This document shows, one piece after another, positions 25,160-33,187 of a stretch of DNA of 64,000 nucleotides (position 1 is its first letter; each line of letters begins with the position of its first letter). The notes under the pieces were generated by a model. That model saw only the letters and a program-made list of their open reading frames with translations. It had not been told where the DNA came from and ran no database searches. The stretch covers positions 620,001 through 684,000 of the forward strand of contig NZ_LUAX01000007.1 of the NCBI RefSeq assembly GCF_001695575.1, read 5' to 3'. Both the position numbers and the translations under genes were made by a program. Source of the stretch: Vibrio europaeus. Lineage in GTDB: Bacteria > Pseudomonadota > Gammaproteobacteria > Enterobacterales > Vibrionaceae.

Positions 25160-26384
25160 GACTCGCGACGCGGCTATCAAAGTCAGAAACTCGCGCCCAA
25201 AATGCGGGCTTATCTTGCTTTGAAATTGAGCTAGCAAGCGGAAGGTTGGCTTTCATTGGGTCTACCGCACGGTTACGCACTAAGACTTCAAAATGCAAAT
25301 GAGGCCCTGTGATCCTACCCGAAGCACCTGCAATCGCAATCTTTTGACCACGTTTAACATGTTGGCCTTTCTTGACCAAAAATCGGTGCAGGTGAAGGTA
25401 TCGAGTTTTATAAACGCTGTTGTGCTCTATCACTAGATACTTACCCGCATATTTGTGGTTACGTACCGCGATCACTTTACCATCACCGGTTGAGTAGATA
25501 GGCGCTCCAACTGGAGTGGCGAAATCTGTGCCATTATGCGGAGTAACACGCCCCGTCACAGGATGCTTACGTCGTGGGTTGAATGGCGACGTGATACGAC
25601 GATACTGTTTAGCCACTGGATAACGGTCAAAGGCTTGCTCTAGGCTATTACCTTGCCTGTCGTAAAAACGACCATCTTCCGCTAAGAAAGCGGCAACTTC
25701 TCTACCACGTAGATGAATAGCAATACCTTGAATTTCGGTATTCCCCGTTAGATGACTACCCAAATATTGCTCTTTGACCAAGACATTAAAGCGATCGCCA
25801 GCACGCAATTCTTTCGCGAAGTTTACTTTGTCACGCAAAACACGGGTTATGTTAGCAATCTGGTTAGGCTTTAAACCGGCACGATAGGCAGACAGCGAAA
25901 AACTGCCTTGAATATCACCCGAATAGAGCTTTTCTTGCCATTCACCCGCTTCTTCGACAAAACGATAGCGAAAGCTATTATCAGCCTCACGAGTAAACAC
26001 TGCCCTTTCGACCAAACTCTGATGATAAATCAAGCTCGCGAGCTGTTTAGTATCACTATTAAGCACAAGTTCTAGATGATCCCCCGGCTTAATGGTATCT
26101 AACTTCAGCGATTCGAGATCGGCCTCTAAAATACTTTGCAGCGTCTCGTATGGTACATCCCATGCCGAGAATATTGTGCTTAAGGTATCTCCCACTTTAA
26201 CAAAATAGTGAGCGCGAATTTCAGACGACTGCTGAGAAGCGGGGGTCGCATTTTCTTGCGGCTGATAAGCCGTCACTTTGATCGGAGTAGGCTCACGCTT
26301 CGGCTCAGACTTGAAAGTCAGCACAGCAGAGAGAGAAAAGGCGGTGATCGCAACCGCAATTAATATGGGACGAACGAGCTTCAT
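25137..26384 (-). CDS. M23 peptidoglycan DD-endopeptidase (ShyB/MepM-like)
   Basis: The 415-aa protein has an N-terminal membrane anchor or signal (PILIAVAITAFSLSAVLTF). An OapA/LysM-type domain follows (YFVKVGDTLSTIFSAWDVPYETL), then a middle domain. The C-terminal M23 metallopeptidase has zinc ligands in HNGTDFATPVGAPIYSTGDG and GPHLHFEV. It cuts peptide cross-links to let the wall grow. A Zur-box-like palindrome lies just upstream, as reported for Vibrio cholerae ShyB, a zinc-starvation endopeptidase, so a ShyB role is favoured over ShyA. Confidence 0.86.
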   Translation of the reverse strand: MKLVRPILIAVAITAFSLSAVLTFKSEPKREPTPIKVTAYQPQENATPASQQSSEIRAHYFVKVGDTLSTIFSAWDVPYETLQSILEADLESLKLDTIKPGDHLELVLNSDTKQLASLIYHQSLVERAVFTREADNSFRYRFVEEAGEWQEKLYSGDIQGSFSLSAYRAGLKPNQIANITRVLRDKVNFAKELRAGDRFNVLVKEQYLGSHLTGNTEIQGIAIHLRGREVAAFLAEDGRFYDRQGNSLEQAFDRYPVAKQYRRITSPFNPRRKHPVTGRVTPHNGTDFATPVGAPIYSTGDGKVIAVRNHKYAGKYLVIEHNSVYKTRYLHLHRFLVKKGQHVKRGQKIAIAGASGRITGPHLHFEVLVRNRAVDPMKANLPLASSISKQDKPAFWARVSDFDSRVASLKLVSVR

Positions 26385-26405
26385 AAAACAGACAAATCAA
26401 AACTT

Positions 26406-26424
26406 AATGTTATGTTATAACATT
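26406..26424. promoter_or_regulatory. Zur-box-like palindrome before the M23 endopeptidase
   Basis: AATGTTAT-GTT-ATAACATT is a perfect 8-bp inverted repeat with a 3-nt centre, 22 nt before the gene's start codon. It matches the GTTAT...ATAAC core of gammaproteobacterial Zur boxes. Repression by Zur with zinc is inferred. Confidence 0.7.
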
Positions 26425-26704
26425 TATGGAGTGGTAATAACATGCGATCTTTGCCACCTAGTATTTCCCAATAATAGTACCAAAGTTTCACAAACGAACT
26501 TTCTATTTAAAATAGCGTAATCCAACCATAAACAGAATCACATTTACATCAAATTAGTTACAAAAATATATTAAACACTACATATCGAGTCCTACCCGGC
26601 CACAAACTAATCATTTTTGAGTTTACATTTTAATATCCATTGCTCGTTTTTAGTTTCTTTTGTCTAACTAAGACGTATCTATTTGATAAAGATAACCTTT
26701 ATTT

Positions 26705-26730
26705 TTTATTTCGAACTTTATGGAAATAAA
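26705..26730. promoter_or_regulatory. ArsR operator candidate, distal copy before the permease
   Basis: A perfect inverted repeat TTTATTTC-N10-GAAATAAA. Half-sites and spacer length match the palindrome upstream of arsR at 21826-21851. It lies 50 bp upstream of the proximal copy. Confidence 0.62.
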
Positions 26731-26754
26731 TATTGATCTTTTCTTTTCCAATTC

Positions 26755-26780
26755 TATAATTCGAGAAAAATCGAAATAAC
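26755..26780. promoter_or_regulatory. ArsR operator candidate, proximal copy before the permease
   Basis: TATAATTC-N10-GAAATAAC, an imperfect inverted repeat. It matches the arsR-upstream site at 19 of the first 24 positions, including TCGAAATA. It ends 14 nt before the permease start and would block transcription or initiation. Confidence 0.62.
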
Positions 26781-26794
26781 TTTTGGAGTCAATT

Positions 26795-27871
26795 ATGATC
26801 AATAACGAATTTATGACCATGGCCAGTGAAGCGCTCGATATGTTCGCGTTTTTGGCCACCGAACTGATCATCCTGTTCTTAGCCATTAGCTACATTGTTG
26901 GTGTGTTACAAGAGTTCTTAACCCCAGAGAAGATCCAATCGATCCTAAGTTCTCGCAATGGTAAAGGCTATGTTGTCGCTGCACTGCTTGGTGCAATCAC
27001 ACCATTTTGCTCGTGTTCAACGATTCCTTTCTTGAAAGGCTTGTTGAGAGCCAGAGCGGGGTTTGGCCCGATGATGGTGTTCTTATTTGGTAGCCCACTG
27101 CTTAACCCGGTCATCATCGGCTTATTCGTCGTGACCTTTGGTTGGAAAGTTGCGCTGTTCTACTTCGCTATTGCTATGTTGGTGTCAGTAGTCGCAGGCT
27201 ATACACTAGAAAAACTTGGTTTTGAGCGCTATGTAAAACCAGAAGCCTACCAAGCAGCGCAACCTTCAAGCTGCGGTACAAGCTGTGATGAAAGTAAACC
27301 GACAGTCAAAGTAGAGTCGTCATGTGCGACCGCTGTCTGTGGTGAGGTCGCACCTGTTGCAGCAAAAGAAACGGCTTGCGGTAGTGAAAGCAAAGTTGAA
27401 GTGTCATGCTGCTCTTCTGACGGCACAGCGACAGCTACTATAGTCGAGAACAAAGAGCCAAACCGTTGGGTTAAAATTTGGTACTCAACGTGGAAAGATT
27501 TTAAACAAGTCTTCCCTTATCTAATGCTAGGTATTGCTATTGGCTCGTTTATTTACGGATTTATCCCTACCGAGTTAATTGCTGAGTACGCTGGAGCAGG
27601 TAAATGGTACGCAATTCCAGTCGCAGCCATTATCGGTATTCCTTTGTACATTCGCGCCGAAGCTGTCATTCCACTCAGTGCAGCATTGGTACAGAAAGGG
27701 ATGGCATTAGGCTCAGTAATGGCACTGATTATCGGTAGTGCAGGTGCAAGTTTGACCGAGGTGATTTTACTTAAGTCTATCTTCAAAAATCAGATGATTG
27801 CTGCCTTTCTGGTTGTCATTCTCAGCATGGCAATTGGCGCAGGCTTTCTATATAGCTTTATCTTTGGCTAG
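26795..27871 (+). CDS. ArsP/YraQ-type permease with Cys-rich cytoplasmic loop
   Basis: This 358-aa PF03773-type permease has about eight helices. The family signature PFCSCSTIPFLKGLLRARAG near residue 75 is followed by GSPLLNPVI. The second half repeats the fold (IGIPLYIRAEAVIPLSAALV). Between the halves lies a ~70-residue hydrophilic loop with ten Cys (SSCGTSC, SSCATAVC, TACGS, VSCCSSD). Relatives include ArsP, which exports trivalent organoarsenicals. The substrate here is unknown, but soft-metal or metalloid export fits the thiols. The ATG at 26795 has GGAG 6 nt upstream. Confidence 0.82.
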   Translation: MINNEFMTMASEALDMFAFLATELIILFLAISYIVGVLQEFLTPEKIQSILSSRNGKGYVVAALLGAITPFCSCSTIPFLKGLLRARAGFGPMMVFLFGSPLLNPVIIGLFVVTFGWKVALFYFAIAMLVSVVAGYTLEKLGFERYVKPEAYQAAQPSSCGTSCDESKPTVKVESSCATAVCGEVAPVAAKETACGSESKVEVSCCSSDGTATATIVENKEPNRWVKIWYSTWKDFKQVFPYLMLGIAIGSFIYGFIPTELIAEYAGAGKWYAIPVAAIIGIPLYIRAEAVIPLSAALVQKGMALGSVMALIIGSAGASLTEVILLKSIFKNQMIAAFLVVILSMAIGAGFLYSFIFG

Positions 27872-27876
27872 TACAA

Positions 27877-27931
27877 AAAAGGATTGGCATCAGTGCCAAT
27901 CCTTTTTGGATTTGGAGCTTATAACTCGTAG
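27877..27931 (+). repeat. Left copy of a 55-bp direct repeat, containing the permease terminator
   Basis: It starts with AAAAGGATTGGCA-TCAG-TGCCAATCCTTTTT, a bidirectional terminator 6 nt past the permease stop. It then matches, at 17 of 24 positions, the sequence that ends the VOC gene at 29.92 kb, including CTCGTAG. The right copy is at 29871-29925; the first 31 nt are identical. Confidence 0.75.
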
Positions 27932-28001
27932 ACGCAACTTGAGTATCACAAATTTAAGATAGTGAGTATTTTGCAGACATATTTTGTGCAAAGCATACTG
28001 A

Positions 28002-29090
28002 ATGCGCATTAATTATGTTGGAAAACTCATCGTGAAATACTTCAAAATTTGGAAATACATTCTGTCTACACCACTCCTATTTTTATCTACCAGCGCGGAT
28101 GCAAACGTATCAAGAGAACTCATTGTACTTGCCGCACCGACCACGGGAGAATCATATTATGCTGATACTGCAGACAGTATTTTTAATTTCCACGTGAACT
28201 ATGCAAATCAAATCATCAAAAATAATGATGATGTTTTAATACTTGTGGATGCGGGTGCATATGACAGATATGTAAAAGCATTAGGCGATAATTCAGTAGC
28301 AATCTATCCAATGGGGGATATTTGGGCTCGTGATTATAGTTTGTCTAATACAGAAAACCCTATCATGTTCCGCTATACATCTGCCGCTCAAGGTCATGGT
28401 AAAGAAGGGCAAAGTGAAGCCGATTATATACAGGAGAAGTTTGCTGAGTTGTCAGAAAGTGCGGGACTAAAATTCATTGAAAGCGACTTACTTAATGATG
28501 GCGGAAACTTTGTCGATGACTATGCAGGAAACGCCGTTGTAAGTCGAAAATTTCTACGTGACAACCGTCTTACAGAAGAAAAGGCGAGAGAGGTTCTTAC
28601 CAAACTAGCAGGCCTCAAAAATATAGCCTTTATTGATTCTGACGAACAAGGAGGACTTGAACATTCAGATGGCGTTGTTTCGTTCGTTGATACAAACACA
28701 CTGATTATAAATTCTTACAGCGAGGACCCTGTATACGCTGAAAAATTAAAATCAGACTTACGCCGCGGCCTACCAAACGTCATTATCCATGAAATTGTCA
28801 CACCTTATGATGATAGTGAAATCTACGATGATCGTTTTGGCTCAGCATGCGGTCTATACACCAATGCTCTTGTTACGCCTAACCGTATCTATCTGCCTCA
28901 ATTCGGTATTCCTGAAGACAAAAAAGCTTTAGAACAAGTACAAAAAGCGACTACACGACAAGTTGTTCCAATCGCATCAGCTAATGTCTGTCATATGGGA
29001 GGCGGAGTTCGCTGTACGGCTTGGCAATTACGCAATCAGAATGCGTTGGCTTTATTAAAGTACTTTGGCAAAGCAACGCTCAAGAAATGA
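28002..29090 (+). CDS. Secreted agmatine/peptidylarginine deiminase-like protein
   Basis: The protein has 362 aa. An N-terminal signal peptide (YILSTPLLFLSTSADA) is followed by a PAD_porph/agmatine-deiminase fold. Active-site motifs are DIWARDYS near residue 110, DGGNF near 168, EHSDG near 223 and CHMGGGVRC near 333, where the last Cys is the likely nucleophile. Typical agmatine deiminases are cytoplasmic, so export suggests action on peptidyl-arginine or a periplasmic guanidine (inference). An in-frame GTG ten codons in also has a weak ribosome site. The gene seems richer in A/T than its neighbours. Confidence 0.8.
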   Translation: MRINYVGKLIVKYFKIWKYILSTPLLFLSTSADANVSRELIVLAAPTTGESYYADTADSIFNFHVNYANQIIKNNDDVLILVDAGAYDRYVKALGDNSVAIYPMGDIWARDYSLSNTENPIMFRYTSAAQGHGKEGQSEADYIQEKFAELSESAGLKFIESDLLNDGGNFVDDYAGNAVVSRKFLRDNRLTEEKAREVLTKLAGLKNIAFIDSDEQGGLEHSDGVVSFVDTNTLIINSYSEDPVYAEKLKSDLRRGLPNVIIHEIVTPYDDSEIYDDRFGSACGLYTNALVTPNRIYLPQFGIPEDKKALEQVQKATTRQVVPIASANVCHMGGGVRCTAWQLRNQNALALLKYFGKATLKK

Positions 29091-29186
29091 TTATCTAAGC
29101 CACAAACTTCGACGTATGCGTGTGGGCTACATTAGCGGAAGGCAATCTCCCTTTAAAGTCGCGAATACCAGTCACTGTCTCCAACC

Positions 29187-29211
29187 AAGGCTCGAATTAT
29201 CGAGCCTTTTT
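29187..29211 (+). terminator. Terminator after the deiminase gene
   Basis: A 9-bp perfect stem AAGGCTCGA / TCGAGCCTT with loop ATTA is followed by TTT on the plus strand. It lies ~100 nt after the stop. Confidence 0.82.
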
Positions 29212-29347
29212 CATGCATGCGTTCGATATAAACGGCATTCAGTTATCACCTTTTACACACCAATTTGACGAATCATAGTTTATGACCTGTTCTTAACTGG
29301 CACATATTCACAATGCGCATATTATCAATTATAGAAAGAGGTTAACT

Positions 29348-29854
29348 ATGAAGATCTTAACGTCAGTTTCGCTACTCTCTATCGCCTTTTTGGCAGGCTG
29401 CCAATCAACATCTACACCAGAAGAACAAGCAATAAAATCAAATCTGTGTAAGGTTGGAGATGGGTCAGGAGCTGCTTATACCCACGAAAAATTTGAACAA
29501 GCCGTTATGGACTGTGGCGGTTACGAAATCTTTACTGACGATATGGTCGTAAGGCAAGAGCTCGTATTTTCGTTCAACAACGGTAAGAAGAAACGAAAAA
29601 TGGTCTTAAATGATGATGGTACCGGCGCTTACACCAAATTGGACAAAGGCAGCACCGAAAACATCACCTGGGAGTTCCAAGACAACGGCAATTTACATTT
29701 AGAATTTGAAGATGGCTATCAATGGGATTGGAAGTTGATTGCGGAACAAGGTGGTTTCTGGGCAGTGAAATCTTACGGCTATGGGGCAGATGCCGCAGAT
29801 CGTGACATCTTGTCTATGGTCGTCACCAATAAAACAGCGATGATGACGCAGTAA
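29348..29854 (+). CDS. Lipoprotein of unknown function
   Basis: The 168-aa protein has a lipoprotein signal with lipobox FLAGC at residues ~14-18. The mature part is beta-rich: FSFNNGKKKRKMVLNDDGTGAYTK, then ITWEFQDNGNLHLEFEDGYQWDWKLI. This resembles small lipocalin-like or META-like lipoproteins, but I cannot name the family. GAGG lies 6 nt before the ATG. It lies with the deiminase between two 55-bp direct repeats. Confidence 0.75.
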   Translation: MKILTSVSLLSIAFLAGCQSTSTPEEQAIKSNLCKVGDGSGAAYTHEKFEQAVMDCGGYEIFTDDMVVRQELVFSFNNGKKKRKMVLNDDGTGAYTKLDKGSTENITWEFQDNGNLHLEFEDGYQWDWKLIAEQGGFWAVKSYGYGADAADRDILSMVVTNKTAMMTQ

Positions 29855-29870
29855 ATTTAACAACATACAC

Positions 29871-29925
29871 AAAAGGATTGGCATCAGTGCCAATCCTTTT
29901 TTAGTTTGAAGTCTATTACTCGTAG
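29871..29925. repeat. Right copy of the 55-bp direct repeat: shared terminator plus VOC gene end
   Basis: The first 31 nt, identical to the left copy, form the hairpin AAAAGGATTGGCA / TGCCAATCCTTTT with T runs both ways. It serves the lipoprotein gene (+) and the VOC gene (-). The remaining part runs into the last codons of the VOC gene. Confidence 0.78.
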
Positions 29926-30401
29926 TCTGACGCGTAGGTCTCTTCATAGGTGTGAGAATAAAGCTCAAATAGATTGCCAAACGGGTCTTCAAGATAAACC
30001 ATTTTCGCAGGCTTGCTGTCGTCTTCTGGATGGTAGCGCATCACGTCCATACGGACTTTGCCACCAAACTGCTCGACTTTCTCCATTACGCCTTCAAAGT
30101 CATCGGTTTGCAGACAGAAGTGGAAGATACCTAAACGAGAGAAATCGACCTCATGGCGCTCTTGACGTTCTTTCATCTCAAACAGCTCCACACCGATACC
30201 GTCTGTTGTCACTAGGTGTGCAATATTGAAGCCTTTAAAGCCTTCACCGAATACGGCGATACACATACGACCGATAGCGGATTCGCGCTCTTCAACGACT
30301 TTAGTGTTGTTCATAACAATCTTAAGACCTAACGCTTGAGTGTAAAACTCAACCGCTTTATCCATATCGCCAACCATGATACCCACGTGATTCATTTTCA
30401 T
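29916..30401 (-). CDS. VOC-family (glyoxalase/dioxygenase-like) protein
   Basis: The 161-aa protein has two beta-alpha-beta-beta-beta modules. The first contains MNHVGIMVGDMDKAVEFYTQALGLKI (His metal ligand), and the second FHFCLQTDDFEGVMEKVEQFGG with YLEDPFGNLFELYSH (Glu ligand). This pattern is a single-chain glyoxalase-like metal site. Substrate unknown. I chose the ATG at 30401 because GGAG is 6 nt upstream. Confidence 0.85.
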   Translation of the reverse strand: MKMNHVGIMVGDMDKAVEFYTQALGLKIVMNNTKVVEERESAIGRMCIAVFGEGFKGFNIAHLVTTDGIGVELFEMKERQERHEVDFSRLGIFHFCLQTDDFEGVMEKVEQFGGKVRMDVMRYHPEDDSKPAKMVYLEDPFGNLFELYSHTYEETYASDYE

Positions 30402-30587
30402 AACTTTCTCCAAAATTCATTCGATGTATTGTTTCGATGGAGAGAGTCTATGCACTGGCGTTAATTAAATGAAATTATCAATAATTATAAAAATAATAAT
30501 TAAATTTTATTATCAGAGAGAAGAAAATATCTGGATTGAAAAAATGAAAGGAATATCAGGCCCCTACTCCGGAGCCTGAACCGAGAT

Positions 30588-31196
30588 TTAATCTTTTGAC
30601 CAACTGTACCATTCGGTCGAGAGCGCTCGGACAGATTGATTCACCAATGTCATTGCTCGTGATTCTACAACATAGTTTCTCAGCGGCCCTGCGCCCTTTC
30701 TTTTGTTGTAAATATCATCATACATATCCTCATTGTGGTCCATCATTGAGAACATCGAATGGCACCAAGCGTAAATCACTACCTTACCTTGGCTCATTTT
30801 TCCTAGTGTGGCACTTTTGAGTTTTTCTGTCGTATTGAGTGTCGCTACATCCACCACTTCAACTTTGGTACCAAATTCTTTGGCCGCTTTTAAGTCATCG
30901 AGATAGAACTGCTTTTCAATAACGTACTTTTTGTTGAACTGCCCCGTACTCGAATCAACGGCTTGCCCTGCTTGAGTACCATGCCGACCTGAGAAGACGA
31001 CATAGCCACCAGGATGATTGAGATGTCTAGCCAATGTAGGCCAAGAAGAGTTGGCTGTTTGAGTAACTGAAAGATAAAGCTTGCCGACTTTAACCCAAGG
31101 ACAGGTTGTCCACGGATCATCAGGGCATGAGATAAGATGATCATTCATCAGTGACAGAGGAGTGCGTTGATCATTACGAGGCACAACTTCAAACAT
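30588..31196 (-). CDS. Hypothetical protein, 202 aa
   Basis: I do not recognise this family. The soluble protein has no signal peptide. It contains CPDDPWTTCPW near residue 25, GGYVVFSGRHGTQAG near 62, and a Met/His-rich stretch AWCHSMFSMMDHNEDMYDD near 150. AGGAG lies 6 nt before the ATG, supporting expression. It stands alone: a hairpin with stem TCAGGC/GCCTGA lies just past the stop, with only a loose T run. Confidence 0.6.
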   Translation of the reverse strand: MFEVVPRNDQRTPLSLMNDHLISCPDDPWTTCPWVKVGKLYLSVTQTANSSWPTLARHLNHPGGYVVFSGRHGTQAGQAVDSSTGQFNKKYVIEKQFYLDDLKAAKEFGTKVEVVDVATLNTTEKLKSATLGKMSQGKVVIYAWCHSMFSMMDHNEDMYDDIYNKRKGAGPLRNYVVESRAMTLVNQSVRALSTEWYSWSKD

Positions 31197-31324
31197 TATT
31201 GGCTCCTATCGGGTAATAAACCTTTGAATTTTATCATGGCACATTAATAGGAGTTACAAAAATGTTAATAGAACTTTAGTTTAGAGTATGGATTCTAAGC
31301 CAAATCGAGACCCGAGAATAAAAC

Positions 31325-31368
31325 AAAAGCCAATTCAGTCGTCACGATGTTGTGCTCTGACTAAATTG
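31325..31368 (-). terminator. Probable terminator of the NTF2-like gene
   Basis: A 10-bp stem CAATTCAGTC / GACTAAATTG (one wobble on the minus strand) is followed by GCTTTTGTTTT. The loop is long (18 nt), so confidence is moderate. Confidence 0.5.
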
Positions 31369-31383
31369 ACTTTTTGTAGACTT

Positions 31384-31755
31384 TTATCGTTCTCCTAGAA
31401 CTTCAAACTCGTCGTAAGTTAAACGGGCTTTGCCATCTTCTTGCATTGTCCATACTTCTTTATGAACGACACCGAATGCTTTGTTCATTGTCCACTTCGA
31501 CGTAAGAATGTAATTGCTCTCATCCACTTTTTCCCACCTTGTGTCTGTGTATGCAACGTCACTGAAACCCTGGTCCATAATGTTTTGCCAAAAGGCTTGG
31601 ATCTGCTCTCGACCTTCAAAACGGCCAAAAGGCTTAGCATGCATAATCGTGCCTTCTTGGTATTGCTCCGCACAGCCCTTTGCATCTTGATTGTTGAAAG
31701 CGTGTTTCCACGCGGCAATACCTGCCTGACAGGCTTCTAATACGGCTTGGCTCAT
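31384..31755 (-). CDS. NTF2-like/SnoaL-type protein
   Basis: This 123-aa single-domain protein of the NTF2-like fold has HAFNNQDAKGCAEQYQEGTIMHAKPFGRFEGREQIQAFW, the typical cone-fold beginning, then paired strands to the end. Members are small enzymes or ligand binders; no role can be assigned. I chose the ATG at 31755 because AGGAG is 7 nt upstream. It is divergent from a LysR gene 100 nt away, its probable regulator. Confidence 0.78.
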   Translation of the reverse strand: MSQAVLEACQAGIAAWKHAFNNQDAKGCAEQYQEGTIMHAKPFGRFEGREQIQAFWQNIMDQGFSDVAYTDTRWEKVDESNYILTSKWTMNKAFGVVHKEVWTMQEDGKARLTYDEFEVLGER

Positions 31756-31855
31756 TTCTATTCTCCTCTCAATGAATATGCTCAGTTTAATGCTATGATT
31801 ACCACGTAAAAACAAACAAATTAGAAATTACTGTTCGAATTTAGAGAACAATAGA

Positions 31856-32731
31856 ATGAAAAAACACCGCCAAATGACCCTATTTATGTACATTGTTGAT
31901 TGTGGGTCAATTTCAAAGGCCGCCGAAAAGCTAGAGCTTTCCAAATCAGTGCTTAGTGGCGCACTCAAACAGCTAGAAAGCGAACTGGACACTACTTTGC
32001 TCAAACGTACCACTCGCAAGCAAAGCCTCACTGTACAAGGAGAGATGTTCTACCAGCACTGCTTAGCGATGAACAAGGTTGTCGACCAAGCATGGGACGA
32101 GATGCGAGAAACGCATCAGGCTCCATCCGGCAATCTCACCATTACGGCTCCCCATGCATTAGTTGAAACTGTGATTACTCCTGCATTGGCACGCGCGTTT
32201 GCGGCCTATCCTCAGGTTTGTCTCAATATCAAGGCGGACGATGATCAATTAGACTTGATGCACAATGATATCGATCTCGCTATTCGAGTCGGAGAATCTG
32301 GCAACAGCACTTATAAACAAAGAAAAATAGGCGCATTTCGCGACGTTTTGTGCCAGAAAGCCTCATGCAAAACAGCCTTGGAAGACACCAACTACATCGC
32401 CAACCATTGGCAAGGCAAACAGATCACTCACACAATGCACTCTATTTCGACTGGAGAGGTCATTGAACACCGTTTCCTCGCCAAACACAGGGTAAATACC
32501 ATTAATCAAGTGGCTGCCATGATCGCTCAAGGCATGGGAATAGGTATCGTGCCTGAGTTTATACTGGCTCAATACCCAGAGCTCTGCCCTTGTTTACCTG
32601 ACTATGCACTTCCTAGTACGAATGTTTACGCCTTACACCCCTATTCAAGGACGCCACCGATTGCGGTTTCAATGGCGAGGGAGGCCATAGAAGATCAGCT
32701 AATAAGCTTTTACTCAGGTAAAAACGAATAG
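31856..32731 (+). CDS. LysR-family transcriptional regulator
   Basis: The 291-aa protein has a winged helix-turn-helix at residues ~5-60 (MTLFMYIVDCGSISKAAEKLELSKSVLSGALKQLESEL). A LysR substrate-binding domain follows, with the GNLTITAPHALVE start and a GMGIGIVPEF segment. It resembles the AaeR/DhcR-like subgroup. It probably regulates the divergent NTF2-like gene and itself (inference from arrangement). Confidence 0.86.
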   Translation: MKKHRQMTLFMYIVDCGSISKAAEKLELSKSVLSGALKQLESELDTTLLKRTTRKQSLTVQGEMFYQHCLAMNKVVDQAWDEMRETHQAPSGNLTITAPHALVETVITPALARAFAAYPQVCLNIKADDDQLDLMHNDIDLAIRVGESGNSTYKQRKIGAFRDVLCQKASCKTALEDTNYIANHWQGKQITHTMHSISTGEVIEHRFLAKHRVNTINQVAAMIAQGMGIGIVPEFILAQYPELCPCLPDYALPSTNVYALHPYSRTPPIAVSMAREAIEDQLISFYSGKNE

Positions 32732-32831
32732 AAATTAATCTGCATCAATATTCTTATTTATTTCACGAATCATTCAAATTTGATCGCCTACACTTGTTTA
32801 AAACGTCAGTGACTAGAGTAAGGAGAAAGCC

Positions 32832-33122
32832 GTGATTTCAGTACATAGAGAATACGAACTAATCGATGTAAACCACTCCCATGCCCATGTTGAGATTAAT
32901 CCTATCGGGCTGATTGACGTAGAGATCATGGAAAACAAGCAACATCATCGAGCAGAGTTTAGTGAACTGTCATTTAAAAAAGTCGGTGGTCACACGCGAT
33001 TATGTGGCAAACAAAATAAGAAGCCATGGCAGCTAGAGTTAGACAATAAAGATGCAGAAGAGATAAATCGCTTAATCGACCAAGCGAGTGAAGAATTTGA
33101 AACCTTAATGCGCGATCTTTGA
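32832..33122 (+). CDS. Hypothetical protein, 96 aa
   Basis: I do not recognise the family. It is a soluble, His- and Glu-rich protein with predicted strands at the N-terminus (HAHVEINPIGLIDVEIM) and a C-terminal acidic helix (DAEEINRLIDQASEEFETL). The start is GTG with AAGGAG 7 nt upstream. A perfect 12-bp hairpin follows 19 nt after the stop. Confidence 0.6.
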   Translation: MISVHREYELIDVNHSHAHVEINPIGLIDVEIMENKQHHRAEFSELSFKKVGGHTRLCGKQNKKPWQLELDNKDAEEINRLIDQASEEFETLMRDL

Positions 33123-33141
33123 TTTGCGCTGTACGCTAAAA

Positions 33142-33172
33142 AGCCATATCAAACCCAAAATTTGATATGGCT
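33142..33172 (-). terminator. Hairpin terminator between convergent genes
   Basis: A 12-bp perfect stem AGCCATATCAAA / TTTGATATGGCT with a 7-nt loop. On the minus strand it is followed by TTTTTAG, so it chiefly ends the 409-aa gene; it may also serve the 96-aa gene. Confidence 0.75.
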
Positions 33173-33187
33173 AATTTATCAAAGTGG

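Noticed and set aside
29160..29190. tRNA 3' end ending in CCA before the deiminase terminator
   Set aside because: No T-loop consensus and no cloverleaf could be drawn; the CCA is coincidental.
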